Assembly (NCBI GenBank): GCA_903772945.1
Contig: CAICTM010001470.1
Coordinates: 1 to 28,582, forward strand
Direction: 5' to 3'
Length of the DNA stretch: 28,582 nt
Source of the DNA: Seminavis robusta
Taxonomy: Eukaryota > Bacillariophyta > Bacillariophyceae > Naviculales > Naviculaceae
Of the stretch, positions 7,228 to 14,868 are shown piece after piece. A program made the translations under genes and the position numbers. Below the pieces are notes generated by a model. The model made no database searches. It saw nothing but the letters and a program-made list of their open reading frames with translations, and was not told the DNA's origin. The first letter of the stretch is position 1, and each line of letters starts with the position of its first letter.

Positions 7228-9159
7228 AGCAGCGATGACAGCAGCGATGACAGCAGTGTCGACAGCAGTGACGACGGTAAGGATGATAGCAAAGATGACT
7301 CTGAAGCAGCCAGCCAAGTTGATCTTCAGGATGATAGCGAAGATGACGCCAAACAAGACACCAAAGCAGCTAGCAAGGATGACAGCCAAGACAGCAGCAA
7401 TCAAGACACCACACCAGCCAACCAAGAAGACAGCCAAGACGATAGCAGCACTGAAGACGGCAGCCAAGACGACAGCCAAGAAGACAGCAGCCAAGCCATC
7501 AGTAAAACAGACCTCGTGAAGACGCGAATATGCTCCAAATGCAAAAACTATTTCTCACTGTTTTCTGAAACCACGACATTCGCAACAAACTATGAGTCCT
7601 TGTTTCGTAGTGCGCGAAACAAATGTCAGTCATGCTTGAGAAAGATGGATGATCATTCAGACACTTTGACACACTTTGATGGTGATGAAAGTTTGGTGGT
7701 GTCAATCTTGGAGACGTTTAGAGTTGAAGAGTTCTTTACGAGAATGGTTTCTCTATCAAAGCTTGGTTTTGACGGAAAGGTTGCCATGTGGGGGGAGGAT
7801 TCTGAGGATGATAGCGAAGATGACGCCAAACAAGACACCAAAGCAGCTAGCAAGGATGACAGCCAAGACAACAGCAATCAAGACACCACACCAGCCAACC
7901 AAGAAGATAGCCAAGACGATAGCAGCACTGAAGACGGCAGCCAAGACGACAGCCAAGAAGACAGCAGCCAAGCCATCAGTAGAGAAGACCTCGTGAAGAC
8001 GCGAGTATGCTCCAAATGCAAAAACGACTTCTCGCTGTTTTCTGAAACCACGATATTCACAATAAAACATGAGTCATTATTTGGTAGGGCGCGAATATTA
8101 TGTTCTTCATGCTTGAGCAAGATGGATGATCATTCAGACACTTTGACACACTTTGATGGTGATGAAGGTTTGGTGGTGTCAATCTTGGAGACGCTTGGAG
8201 TTGAAGAGTTCTTTACGAGAACGGTTTCTCTATCAAAGCTTGGTTTTGACGGACAGGTTGCCATGTGGGGGGAGGATTCTGAGGCGGCCCAATTGTACAG
8301 AACAAGAGCACAATGCCGAGAATGCTATTCCATATTGGAGGTGTTCCTCTCTGAGAGCAAAACTGAAACTATGCGAAGCGGCAGTGAAGCATGTTCATTC
8401 TGCCTCATGTTTGTGGATGACCACGCAGAGGTTGAGGAAGTGTTTGAAGGAAACACAGAATTCGTACAGTCAATATTTGATGAGTTTGGACACTCCTATT
8501 GGTTTCCTGAAAGAGGAGTTTCCGCATCAGGTCTTGGGTTTGAAGTCATGTCGGAGAAAGGCAAGCGCAGAACCATTTCCTTGTGCCAGACTTGCAAGGA
8601 AAGCTTCTCGAAGTCTTCTGACACCTCTGAATTCGCCAATGATTACCGCCTGTTGTTTCGGGTGGCTGCTGACCAATGCACTGTTTGTTTGTCTCGAATG
8701 GAAGATCATGCAGACACTTTGTCACACCTGGACGGTGATGAAGGTTTGGTGGTGTCAATATTGGAGGTTGTTGAAGCTAATGGGAGGCCACATGAAATTT
8801 CCCTATCAAAGCTTGGTTTTGAGGAGAAGGTCGCGTGGGGGGCTATGTTTGGATCTGAGGTTGCCCAAAGGACACACAGAGCCTATCTTTGCCAGCTTTG
8901 TTATGTCATTTTCGAGGCTTTCCTTCTCTCGGTTGATAATGGCTGGACCAAGCCCGGAGCACCAGATACCATGGACTGTGAAGACTGCGTGGAGGGATTG
9001 ATTGATAATGCAGAAGCCACAAAGTTTTATGGTGACACAGGGGTGGCGCAGTTGCAGGATAAGTATGGAGAATACGAATCGAAAGTTCTTGTAGGAGAGT
9101 CTCCTTCAGATCTGGGCCTTTCTCGCATAGATCCATCAGATTTCGGGCTTGGTGGCTGA
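7228..9159 (+). CDS. Asp/Ser-rich protein with five CxxC...CxxC modules
   Basis: The frame is open from just after a TGA (7225-7227) to 9159. It starts with Ser/Asp/Lys/Gln-rich linker, then five modules, each with two CxxC pairs about 22-27 residues apart. These are CSKC/CQSC (from about 7516), CSKC/CSSC (from 7996), CREC/CSFC (from 8286), CQTC/CTVC (from 8560) and CQLC/CEDC (from 8860). Modules 1, 2 and 4 share MDDHSDTLTHFDGDE, LVVSILE and SLSKLGF. Modules 3 and 5 are a second, diverged type (CYxIxExFLS). Four cysteines in this spacing could bind zinc or form disulfides. No known family was recognised. There is no ATG at the head; the same frame continues upstream into the 12-bp repeat after the TGA, so this is probably the C-terminal part of the gene beginning at 6369. 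Base composition resembles its neighbours. Confidence 0.65.
   Translation, partial: SSDDSSDDSSVDSSDDGKDDSKDDSEAASQVDLQDDSEDDAKQDTKAASKDDSQDSSNQDTTPANQEDSQDDSSTEDGSQDDSQEDSSQAISKTDLVKTRICSKCKNYFSLFSETTTFATNYESLFRSARNKCQSCLRKMDDHSDTLTHFDGDESLVVSILETFRVEEFFTRMVSLSKLGFDGKVAMWGEDSEDDSEDDAKQDTKAASKDDSQDNSNQDTTPANQEDSQDDSSTEDGSQDDSQEDSSQAISREDLVKTRVCSKCKNDFSLFSETTIFTIKHESLFGRARILCSSCLSKMDDHSDTLTHFDGDEGLVVSILETLGVEEFFTRTVSLSKLGFDGQVAMWGEDSEAAQLYRTRAQCRECYSILEVFLSESKTETMRSGSEACSFCLMFVDDHAEVEEVFEGNTEFVQSIFDEFGHSYWFPERGVSASGLGFEVMSEKGKRRTISLCQTCKESFSKSSDTSEFANDYRLLFRVAADQCTVCLSRMEDHADTLSHLDGDEGLVVSILEVVEANGRPHEISLSKLGFEEKVAWGAMFGSEVAQRTHRAYLCQLCYVIFEAFLLSVDNGWTKPGAPDTMDCEDCVEGLIDNAEATKFYGDTGVAQLQDKYGEYESKVLVGESPSDLGLSRIDPSDFGLGG
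7330..8283 (+). repeat. 477-bp in-frame tandem duplication inside the gene
   Basis: GATGATAGCGAAGATGACGC begins at 7330 and again at 7807. The two 477-bp (159-codon) units cover linker plus CxxC module and are nearly identical through GTTGCCATGTGGGG and AGGATTCTGAGG. They differ at scattered codons (CSKCKNYF vs CSKCKNDF, CQSC vs CSSC). The duplication is recent compared with modules 3-5, and it preserves the frame. Confidence 0.9.
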
Positions 9160-9480
9160 CGCGGCTAGCAAGCTAGTCGTGACTCGGATAAATAGGTACA
9201 GCAGGAGCTGACTGTGCAAACTATCGAAATGATTGTTAAACGTACACACCTTTAGGTCGGAATTTATTTGGATCAGTCTGGAAGACTAGTTCGCGGCGTG
9301 CTCACAAGAAAAGGCTCCACGAGCGAGAGGTTTGGCGTAGTCGGCGAAAATGACGACAAGCTTGATGAACAGATAGAGTTGGGTGGTTGGTTGAGGGGTT
9401 CCTGAATAAAGCCGCTGCTTACCAGTTCACCAGTGAGATGCACTTCAGCGAAGAACCAAGCCGAACCCTCTCAGGTTTGT
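9160..9480. other. No gene; contains a short dispersed repeat (9401-9455)
   Basis: Downstream region of the CxxC gene. The block CCTGAATAA, then CTGCT.ACCAGTT.ACCAGTG, then AGATGCACT at 9401-9455 is found again at about 10764-10815, so this flank and the region after the palindrome share ancestry. Nothing else is supported. Confidence 0.5.
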
Positions 9481-9489
9481 ATAGCCTGG

Positions 9490-9670
9490 TAGAGGTGCGG
9501 ACCCCAGAGGTGCGGATCTTGCCACCGAGGTGCGGACCTTAGAGGTGCGGAGGTGGTGACACAGGAGGTGCGGATTTTCTGCCACCAGGTGCGGACCCTA
9601 CCGGTAGAGGTGCAGAGTCTTTTGCCGCCGAGGTGCATAGTTTTTGCCACCAAGGTTTAGGCCCTACTAG
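9490..9670 (+). repeat. GAGGTGCGGA short-word array, copy 2
   Basis: About nine GAGGTGCGGA-type words occur with the same phrases as copy 1 (GCCACCGAGGTGCGGACC, TAGAGGTGCGGA, GGTGCGGATTTTCTGCCACC). The orientation is the same and the array is shorter. It is followed by the shared flank. Confidence 0.8.
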
Positions 9671-9772
9671 ACGAGAATATCAGTATGCAGCACCTTTAAG
9701 AAGAATCTGGTGTCACATTTTGGGAAATTGCAGCGGGATCATGGGATTGTTCATGGAGGCACATGGTCGCTA
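9671..9772 (+). repeat. Flank shared with the first word array
   Basis: Matches about 605-760 (GACGAGAATATCAGTAT, AGAATCTGGTGT, CACATTTTGG, GGGATCATGGGATTGTTC) with an internal gap of about 40 bases. Homology fades near GGCACATGGTCGCTAAG. Confidence 0.7.
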
Positions 9773-9904
9773 AGACAGCTAAGCGAAGTCACAGTACTGC
9801 AGATCATCCGTCGATACACCTGGACCTCCATTAGGACTTTCACTTGGCCCAACTCCCTGAATCTACCCACATTGCAATCACCCCGAAACCCCAGTCCTAG
9901 CAGG

Positions 9905-10010
9905 ACCAAAACCTAGTAGATCAGCATCAAAACCAGCACCTCGGCCTCGCCCAGTGGCCTCTACATTGTACCCGGATCCAGCTCCATCTCCAATGCTTGG
10001 ATCATCGTCA
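9905..10010 (+). repeat. Direct repeat left of the GAGACG array
   Basis: AGCATCAAAACCAGCACCTC, then GGCCTCGCCCAGTGGCC and GATCCAGCTCCATCTCCAAT match 10438-10540 with a few substitutions. The offset is about 528 bp. The pair brackets the array at 10064-10398. Confidence 0.85.
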
Positions 10011-10026
10011 CCTGGGCCCACACCCA

Positions 10027-10042
10027 GGACCTCTGTGGAAAC
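10027..10042 (+). repeat. Inverted repeat, left arm
   Basis: GGACCTCTGTGGAAAC is the exact reverse complement of 10416-10431. The two 16-bp arms lie just outside the GAGACG array and just inside the direct repeats, an arrangement like a small inserted element. Confidence 0.85.
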
Positions 10043-10063
10043 GTCATTCGTGGCAAAATACTT

Positions 10064-10398
10064 AAGAGACGATACACCGAGGAATAGGAGACGATCGAAA
10101 TGATTTAAGAGACGAAAGCAATCGTCTCCTATATTTAAGAGACGATTCAGTAGGAGACATTACAATTAGGAGACGAAAATTTCGAAATAGGAGACGATCC
10201 GAAAGATTTAGGAGACGATACCATATAGTTTACATGATACACTTAGGAGACGATCCGTTGAGAATAGGAGACGATCCGTTGAAAATAGGAGACGTTTTAA
10301 GAGGAGACAAAAGATTTAGGAGACGATCCGTTTCGTCTCCTATTTTTAGGAGATGAAATCCATTAAATAGGAGACGATCAAAAGGATTTAGGAGACGA
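10064..10398. repeat. TAGGAGACGAT short-word array
   Basis: About 16 copies of (T)AGGAGACGAT and near variants (TAAGAGACGA, TAGGAGACAT) occur in 335 bp with spacers of 5-30 bases. Most are in + orientation; at least two (10121-10131 and 10334-10342) are inverted and can fold with neighbours. Spacers are A/T-rich, and some are short echoes (CCGTTGA.AATAGGAGACG). No open frame of note. It is unlike a minisatellite because only the word is conserved, not the period. Confidence 0.9.
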
Positions 10399-10415
10399 AA
10401 AGTAGCACGACTTGA

Positions 10416-10431
10416 GTTTCCACAGAGGTCC
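10416..10431 (-). repeat. Inverted repeat, right arm
   Basis: GTTTCCACAGAGGTCC, the exact reverse complement of 10027-10042. The outward homology is short and imperfect (CTTGA / TCATTCG). Confidence 0.85.
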
Positions 10432-10437
10432 CGGGAC

Positions 10438-10540
10438 CAACACCTAGACCAGCATCAAAACCAGCACATCGGCCTCGCCCAGTGGCCACTGCATTGTGCC
10501 CCGATCCAGCTCCATCTCCAATCTCCGGGGTCATCCCAAT
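10438..10540 (+). repeat. Direct repeat right of the GAGACG array
   Basis: Second copy of the sequence at 9905-10010 (CAGCATCAAAACCAGCACAT, GGCCTCGCCCAGTGGCC, TCCAGCTCCATCTCCAAT). Confidence 0.85.
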
Positions 10541-10618
10541 AACATCCCAAATCGCTGTCGCCTCCACGCGCACCCTACATACCGTACTCCTCCGCGCTGG
10601 CCATGAATGCTGCTACGA

Positions 10619-10738
10619 GCAGCTTCGATTTTGTTGATGCAAACGCGTGCCGACCTCCATGGTACACTTCTACTCGAGCTCTCGTAGAAGTGTACGAGAA
10701 AAGCTGGCACGCGTTTGAATCTTTAAAACCGAAGCTGC
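10619..10738. repeat. 120-nt segmented palindrome
   Basis: Perfect stems in exact register about a centre at 10678/10679: GCAGCTTCG (10619-10627) with 10730-10738, CAAACGCGTGCC (10640-10651) with 10706-10717, GTACACTTCTAC (10662-10673) with 10684-10695, and a central GAGCTC. The stems are separated by symmetric mismatched blocks of 12 and 10 nt. Equal loop lengths on both arms mean only substitutions, not indels, separate them. As RNA it would form a long interrupted hairpin. Function unknown. Confidence 0.9.
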
Positions 10739-10763
10739 CTGTAAACAGTGAGATGCGCAGAGC

Positions 10764-11440
10764 CCTGAATAATTACAGCCCTGCTCACCAGTTTACCAGT
10801 GAGATGCACTCAGTGGAACAACGATCTCACTGGAGAGCTTTGTATAGAAAATGTAGTACCAAAACGCAGACATGGATCATTTTTCCACATGTTTTATTGC
10901 TCACCCCTAGCAGTCCTTATCTAGGTAAGGGAAGAAGAGTTCTTTCAAACACACTTTTGTTAATTGTTGAGAGCGATGGGAAGTGATGATGCGTGGATGA
11001 AACCATGAAAAGCCTGTCCGTAGCATGTCAATGGAGCGATCATTTAATTGATGACAATGGGACTATTAATTGCCCTGAACTGCCACAAACAATGCTCTGG
11101 ACGTCAGTTGCTTATTGGGCTATTGATGATTTATGTGTTGTTGCATGCACCACGTCGCACCTGCGTAAATCTTAAAAAGCTCAGTCACCAGTCGCCACAT
11201 CGCACTTATCAACCATTCAACTCCTACCAATTCTTTTCCTAAGAATTCTGGCAGGGCCAAATCCACCAAGCGCCTTCGTTTTCGGAGCCCCTCCTGAAAC
11301 ACACAACAACAACCAGAAAACTGCTTGCCATAATATTTTTGACGACCTGGTCCTCACACCCTCCGGTACGCTATCTCCATCCCAGTCGGTACTGGTACAA
11401 ACACACACAATACGAAACAACCTACATCAGTCAAGCAACC
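10764..11440. other. No gene; repeat remnant and C/A-rich leader
   Basis: Positions 10764-10815 repeat 9401-9455. The rest has no recognised protein. From about 11180 to 11440 the + strand is C/A-rich, consistent with the leader of the gene at 11441. Confidence 0.4.
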
Positions 11441-11920
11441 ATGATGGAAGAATACGACGTCTACGAAACAGTGGAAGATGAAGACTCTTCCAAGGCTTGG
11501 ATCGCCTTTATAATCGAAAAAGATTCGGAAATATTAAAATTGACACGAAACGGCGAGATTATGTGGGCCGTCTTTGCGTCGCTGTGTGCCATGGTGGTTC
11601 ATATGGGCATGGTGGTGTTTACCATGGCCCGACGCAAGCATTCCAGTGACGACTCGTGGAAATGGCAAATGATTATGAAACTGTGGACGGTCGGAGTGCA
11701 CGTGCAAGCCATGACCTTTCACGTTCTTCCCGTCTTGACGCTCCTCCCCTTCAATCCTCTCCTCTGGTGTTTCATGGCGTACTTGTGGCTCGGGGTGCTC
11801 TTTCATCAATGGTCCCTGCTGTATCCAGAAGAAATCGCTCCAAAAGTTCTGACGGCGTCCGTCATTGTCGAGCCAAAACAACGGCGAATAAAAAAACAAG
11901 GCAGTCGCAGAAAAATTTGA
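11441..11920 (+). CDS. Small multi-pass membrane protein, unrecognised
   Basis: The frame starting at the ATG at 11441 (context CAACCATGATGG) gives 159 residues. The frame is open further up to 11339 but that part looks like leader (C/A-rich), so 11441 is preferred. The acidic N-terminus (MMEEYDVYETVEDEDSS) is followed by hydrophobic segments at about residues 44-67 (MWAVFASLCAMVVHMGMVVF), 80-105 (LWTVGVHVQAMTFHVLPVLT) and 107-128 (PLLWCFMAYLWLGVLFHQW). A very basic tail ends KKQGSRRKI. The Lys/Arg tail suggests a cytosolic C-terminus. No family recognised. Downstream bases have no clear terminator signal. Codon use and a conserved-looking membrane layout make a real gene likely. Confidence 0.6.
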   Translation: MMEEYDVYETVEDEDSSKAWIAFIIEKDSEILKLTRNGEIMWAVFASLCAMVVHMGMVVFTMARRKHSSDDSWKWQMIMKLWTVGVHVQAMTFHVLPVLTLLPFNPLLWCFMAYLWLGVLFHQWSLLYPEEIAPKVLTASVIVEPKQRRIKKQGSRRKI

Positions 11921-12468
11921 ATCCAATCGACTGCGCTGGTACTGAATGACGCTTCCTGTTTTTCATTTGCTACATATCCATTTATTTTTATCATGACGAG
12001 TTTTGTACATATTATTCCGCAGGACGCAACTTGGTTGGATACGCCCATCTCTCGACTCCTACTTCCACACTTCCACTCAACCAAACAGCGAAAACTATGT
12101 ACTCGAGTATAATCTAATCCATTCGTTTATGTTACGTACATTCCTAGTCAGGACTTCTTCGGATGCAGAAGTCATTATTCAACGGATAAGCGGATTTTGG
12201 GAACCTCTGCAAATGTCCACCTCGTTGTCTCCGTTTTGGTGTTTCTTGTGCATTTCGAAGACTCGTTGAATGGTCTTCTTGGCCCAATCCAATCCAATGC
12301 CAACTCACAAATGGGTGGAGGCGTAATGCAAGGCTCGGTTTCTCCACAAAGCACGAAGTGTGAGCCACAAAAATGCCAGGAAACCGTCCCCAAATCTTAA
12401 GTTACTGCACTCTACTCTTGGCTTTCAAAAAACTGCCTTGGAAAGGACTTTCTGGTGCCTCCTGGAGC
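11921..12468. other. No supported gene
   Basis: Short open frames on both strands, none recognised. A minus-strand reading around 12179-12410 has coding-like stretches (FLAFLWLTLRALWRNRALHY, GLDWAKKTIQRVFEMHKKH) but is broken by a TGA, so it is not called. Confidence 0.3.
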
Positions 12469-12756
12469 ATGGCGGGCACCGCAAGACCCAAAAAACGGTA
12501 TCATCAACAACTTGTTAGCAAATACTTTTTCTCATTTTCGTGTAGAACGTGTACGTTTCGGTGCAAACTAAAGGACATCGAATCGGTTTTCGTTGCTGAT
12601 AAGGATGGCTTCTTCGGAGACGAGATGTACGGGTGGTTTGGAAGCAGCGCAGGACTCATGGGAGGGACGAATACACGGAAGAAAATGATGGCTCGTGATG
12701 AGTCCAAGCTCTTTCGGAAAGTCTCTTCTGCCACAAAAAGGCATCATCGTTTGTAA
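12469..12756 (+). CDS. Doubtful small hypothetical protein
   Basis: The ATG at 12469 opens a 95-codon frame beginning MAGTARPKKRYHQQL and containing a Cys-containing stretch (CRTCTFRCKL), a Gly/Phe-rich middle (DKDGFFGDEMYGWFG) and a basic end (SSATKRHHRL). The frame is open up to 12373. No family was recognised and a competing minus-strand frame covers 12504-12734. A possible acceptor (TTTTCGTGTAG near 12545) raises the chance that part of it is intronic. Kept only because its composition is protein-like. Confidence 0.2.
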   Translation: MAGTARPKKRYHQQLVSKYFFSFSCRTCTFRCKLKDIESVFVADKDGFFGDEMYGWFGSSAGLMGGTNTRKKMMARDESKLFRKVSSATKRHHRL

Positions 12757-13440
12757 TCAGGAGACCAACTGCAAAAGAAGCCTGCGAGCGAGACCACCCA
12801 GAATCTTTTATCTAGCTCTAGGGTTGATGGCTAAAGTTGATTTGGAACTTGCCGAAGCCGACGTCTCCGGAGTGACCAGCCACTCGTACTCAAACCTACC
12901 AGTACCGATGCTCCGGTATGTACTTGAGTGAAAGGACAGGGTCGACGGCCAACGAATCCACAAACGAACATACGTGTATAGCAGGAAGGAGTGTTGTAAA
13001 ATGCACTCAAGGGTCTTGGGTTGTTTGATTGTTGTTCACTCAATAAATCTCCGGAACTCTCTCCGCTCGACGCTTCGACCAACACTTGCTTCGACCTGAA
13101 CTCTTCCTCTCTGGCTCTTGACATGATTTCGATCCAATCCACTGGCCACGCCCTTCTTTGCCAATGTTGTGGAGTCTGACGGTTTGCAAGATCACAATGA
13201 AGGACTTTTGCGCATTGCCCAGCACCCTTCTTGGCATTGTTGAGAATTGTCTTTTGGGCTCTGGATTCGCGATCCTGTTGGCCGATGGATTGGTGGATAT
13301 TAGTCCTACGTTACAGTTCATTCTTATTTTGTTGTGAGTTTGTACCAGCACAAAGTGTCATCAAATCATCTTATGTACCAGTCTATTTTTAGTTTCTTTG
13401 TGAGTTTGTCGTATGAAGCGTTCTCTCGAGCTTCTTCCCG
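12757..13440. other. No supported gene
   Basis: No recognised protein or RNA. A 46-codon hydrophobic + frame starts at 13198, too short and unsupported to call. Confidence 0.3.
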
Positions 13441-14166
13441 CTAACATTCAACCTCTGTTGGACCAACCGACCACCTTTGAGACACAATGTCAATCTCGCC
13501 ATACCAAGGCATCAGATCGTCAACATCTACTTCCTTGGGGCCATCGTGCCTTGGTGTTGGCGATGGCTTTGGAGGAGATTGGAGTGCACTGCTTCCCCCG
13601 GATCCTAATGCATCAGTTTGTTGCAGAGGCCCCATTACAGGGAGTTGCATGTGTTGTGCAATGGTCTTGTCTGGTTCTTCCTCGTCCAACAAGCTGGATG
13701 ATTGAAGCCTTCCTTGTGATTTGGGATGTGATTTCTTGGAGTAAGAGATGTTGTATCGGCACAAGTACTTATCGTCGTCTCCATAAAATTTGAACTCGAC
13801 CTGGGTCTGCTTGAGGGCCTTGGCCAGGGTGCAGAACATAGACCTCAACATCTCAATCACCTCCTCGTCACTCGAATTTTCATGAGAAGAGTTCAACTTT
13901 CCATTGACCTTCACCACTGGATCCTTGGAAGACTTGTGTTCGGTGCTCTCAATGCTGATCGTGGACTCCTGGGAGTACCCAACAGTGATGCGAATGCAGG
14001 GCTTCTTTTGTGTGATTTGTGCCATGGCCCACTTCTTCCAGACTCTGCCGATGACAGTGCGGCTGTAGATTCTACTGAGGTCATTGCCAACCTGGGGCTT
14101 GAGGGAGATGTATCCGCTGAAGCGGCGGACAGCAGAGGAATCAGTAAGTGATTCTTCCAAGGACAT
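13441..14166 (-). CDS. Unrecognised 241-residue protein
   Basis: ATG at 14166, stop at 13441-13443. The N-terminal two-thirds looks folded (RRFSGYISLKPQVGNDLSR, GRVWKKWAMAQITQKKPCIR, DEEVIEMLRSMFCTLAKAL, FKFYGDDDKYLCRYNISY). The last third is low-complexity, Ser/Pro/Gly-rich and acidic (LLDEEEPDKT, SPPKPSPTPRHDG). The order beta-strand, Ser/Lys-rich loop, then a helix of the EVIEMLRSMFCTLAKAL type faintly recalls HORMA domains, but the match is too weak to name. The upstream leader carries a TTTTG microsatellite at 14235-14276. The gene could be missing upstream exons, since the protein begins abruptly inside what looks like a domain. Confidence 0.6.
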   Translation of the reverse strand: MSLEESLTDSSAVRRFSGYISLKPQVGNDLSRIYSRTVIGRVWKKWAMAQITQKKPCIRITVGYSQESTISIESTEHKSSKDPVVKVNGKLNSSHENSSDEEVIEMLRSMFCTLAKALKQTQVEFKFYGDDDKYLCRYNISYSKKSHPKSQGRLQSSSLLDEEEPDKTIAQHMQLPVMGPLQQTDALGSGGSSALQSPPKPSPTPRHDGPKEVDVDDLMPWYGEIDIVSQRWSVGPTEVEC

Positions 14167-14234
14167 TTTGGTTGTTGCGATGTTGCTGTGTCTTGTTACT
14201 TATTTTGACTGCTGCACTGTGAGCTTGCTGTTCA

Positions 14235-14276
14235 CTTTTTGTTTTGTTTTGTTTTGTTTTGTTTGTTTTGTTTTTC
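14235..14276. repeat. (TTTTG)n microsatellite
   Basis: About seven copies of TTTTG with one shortened unit, about 70 bp upstream of the minus-strand start at 14166. Confidence 0.9.
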
Positions 14277-14377
14277 TTTGTTTCAATTGTGTCCCTGCTT
14301 CGTCATGGACTAAAGCACAAACGAAAAATTTGAGCCAGACTGCAAGGTCGGGAACCAGACTGCAATCCTTTTTTGAC

Positions 14378-14634
14378 AGTTTCTCAAATGAGAAAGTACT
14401 TTCTCATTATTTGAGAAACTAAGTTCTGAAATGAGAAAGTTAGTTTCTCATTTGGTTGAAATGAGAAACTATCTTTTGAAATGAGAAACTATATATGAAA
14501 CTGCTAGTACATGTGTTGTGATTTCTGCCAGAAATGAGAAACTATTTTATCAAATGAGAAACTAAACTGTTAGTTTCTCAAATTGAGAAACTAAAAATGA
14601 GAAACTAAAACTAAAAATGAGAAACTAAAACTGT
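14378..14634. repeat. ATGAGAAACTA short-word array
   Basis: About 14 copies of TGAGAAA(C/G)T occur in 257 bp, ten in + and four inverted (14378, 14398, 14442 and 14572). Spacers are irregular and A/T-rich. The first two pairs form a hairpin: AGTTTCTCAAATGAGAAAGT (14378-14397) with 14398-14420, perfect except for a 3-base AAT bulge. As with the GAGACG array, the word and not the period is conserved. Confidence 0.9.
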
Positions 14635-14819
14635 TTGAAAAATTTCAAAACATCATGGGGGTTTCCGGACCTTGCTGGGACTGAGTGGAATACATGTAGA
14701 TCGGCAGTCAGTTTCAACAAGGAGGTCTGTTTGGCTTCTGTGACTCGACTCACCAAGTGTGTCTACGCATAGCCAGATTGACTGTCACTCGACTCAATCG
14801 ATCAAACAAAGGTAGTTCA

Positions 14820-14868
14820 GGTAAATATATGAATAGTTTTAAAATTCAACTGAAGACATATATTTACC
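14820..14868. repeat. 12-bp perfect inverted repeat
   Basis: GGTAAATATATG (14820-14831) and CATATATTTACC (14857-14868) are exact reverse complements around a 25-base loop. No T-run or gene end adjoins it. Confidence 0.85.

Noticed and set aside
6509..7494. Long minus-strand frames (GWFAGWFTG-like, LAGSLAGLL-like)
   Set aside because: They are shadows of the stop-poor 12-bp coding repeat and of the Ser/Asp-rich linker on the + strand.
10064..10398. CRISPR array
   Set aside because: Words are 9-11 nt, occur in both orientations and have irregular 5-30 nt spacers; there are no cas genes and the setting is eukaryotic.
10603..10986. 127-codon + frame
   Set aside because: It runs through the segmented palindrome and a dispersed repeat; the composition is not protein-like and no domain is seen.
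12179..12414. Minus-strand coding-like stretch (FLAFLWLTLRALWRNR; LDWAKKTIQRVFEMHKKH)
   Set aside because: Broken by a TGA, competes with two other open frames, and has no recognisable family. It could be a small decayed gene but cannot be supported.
13198..13338. 46-codon hydrophobic + frame
   Set aside because: Too short, with no conserved motif and no supporting context.
13441..14166. HORMA-domain assignment for the minus-strand protein
   Set aside because: Only a faint order-of-elements resemblance; no diagnostic motif, so it was left unnamed.
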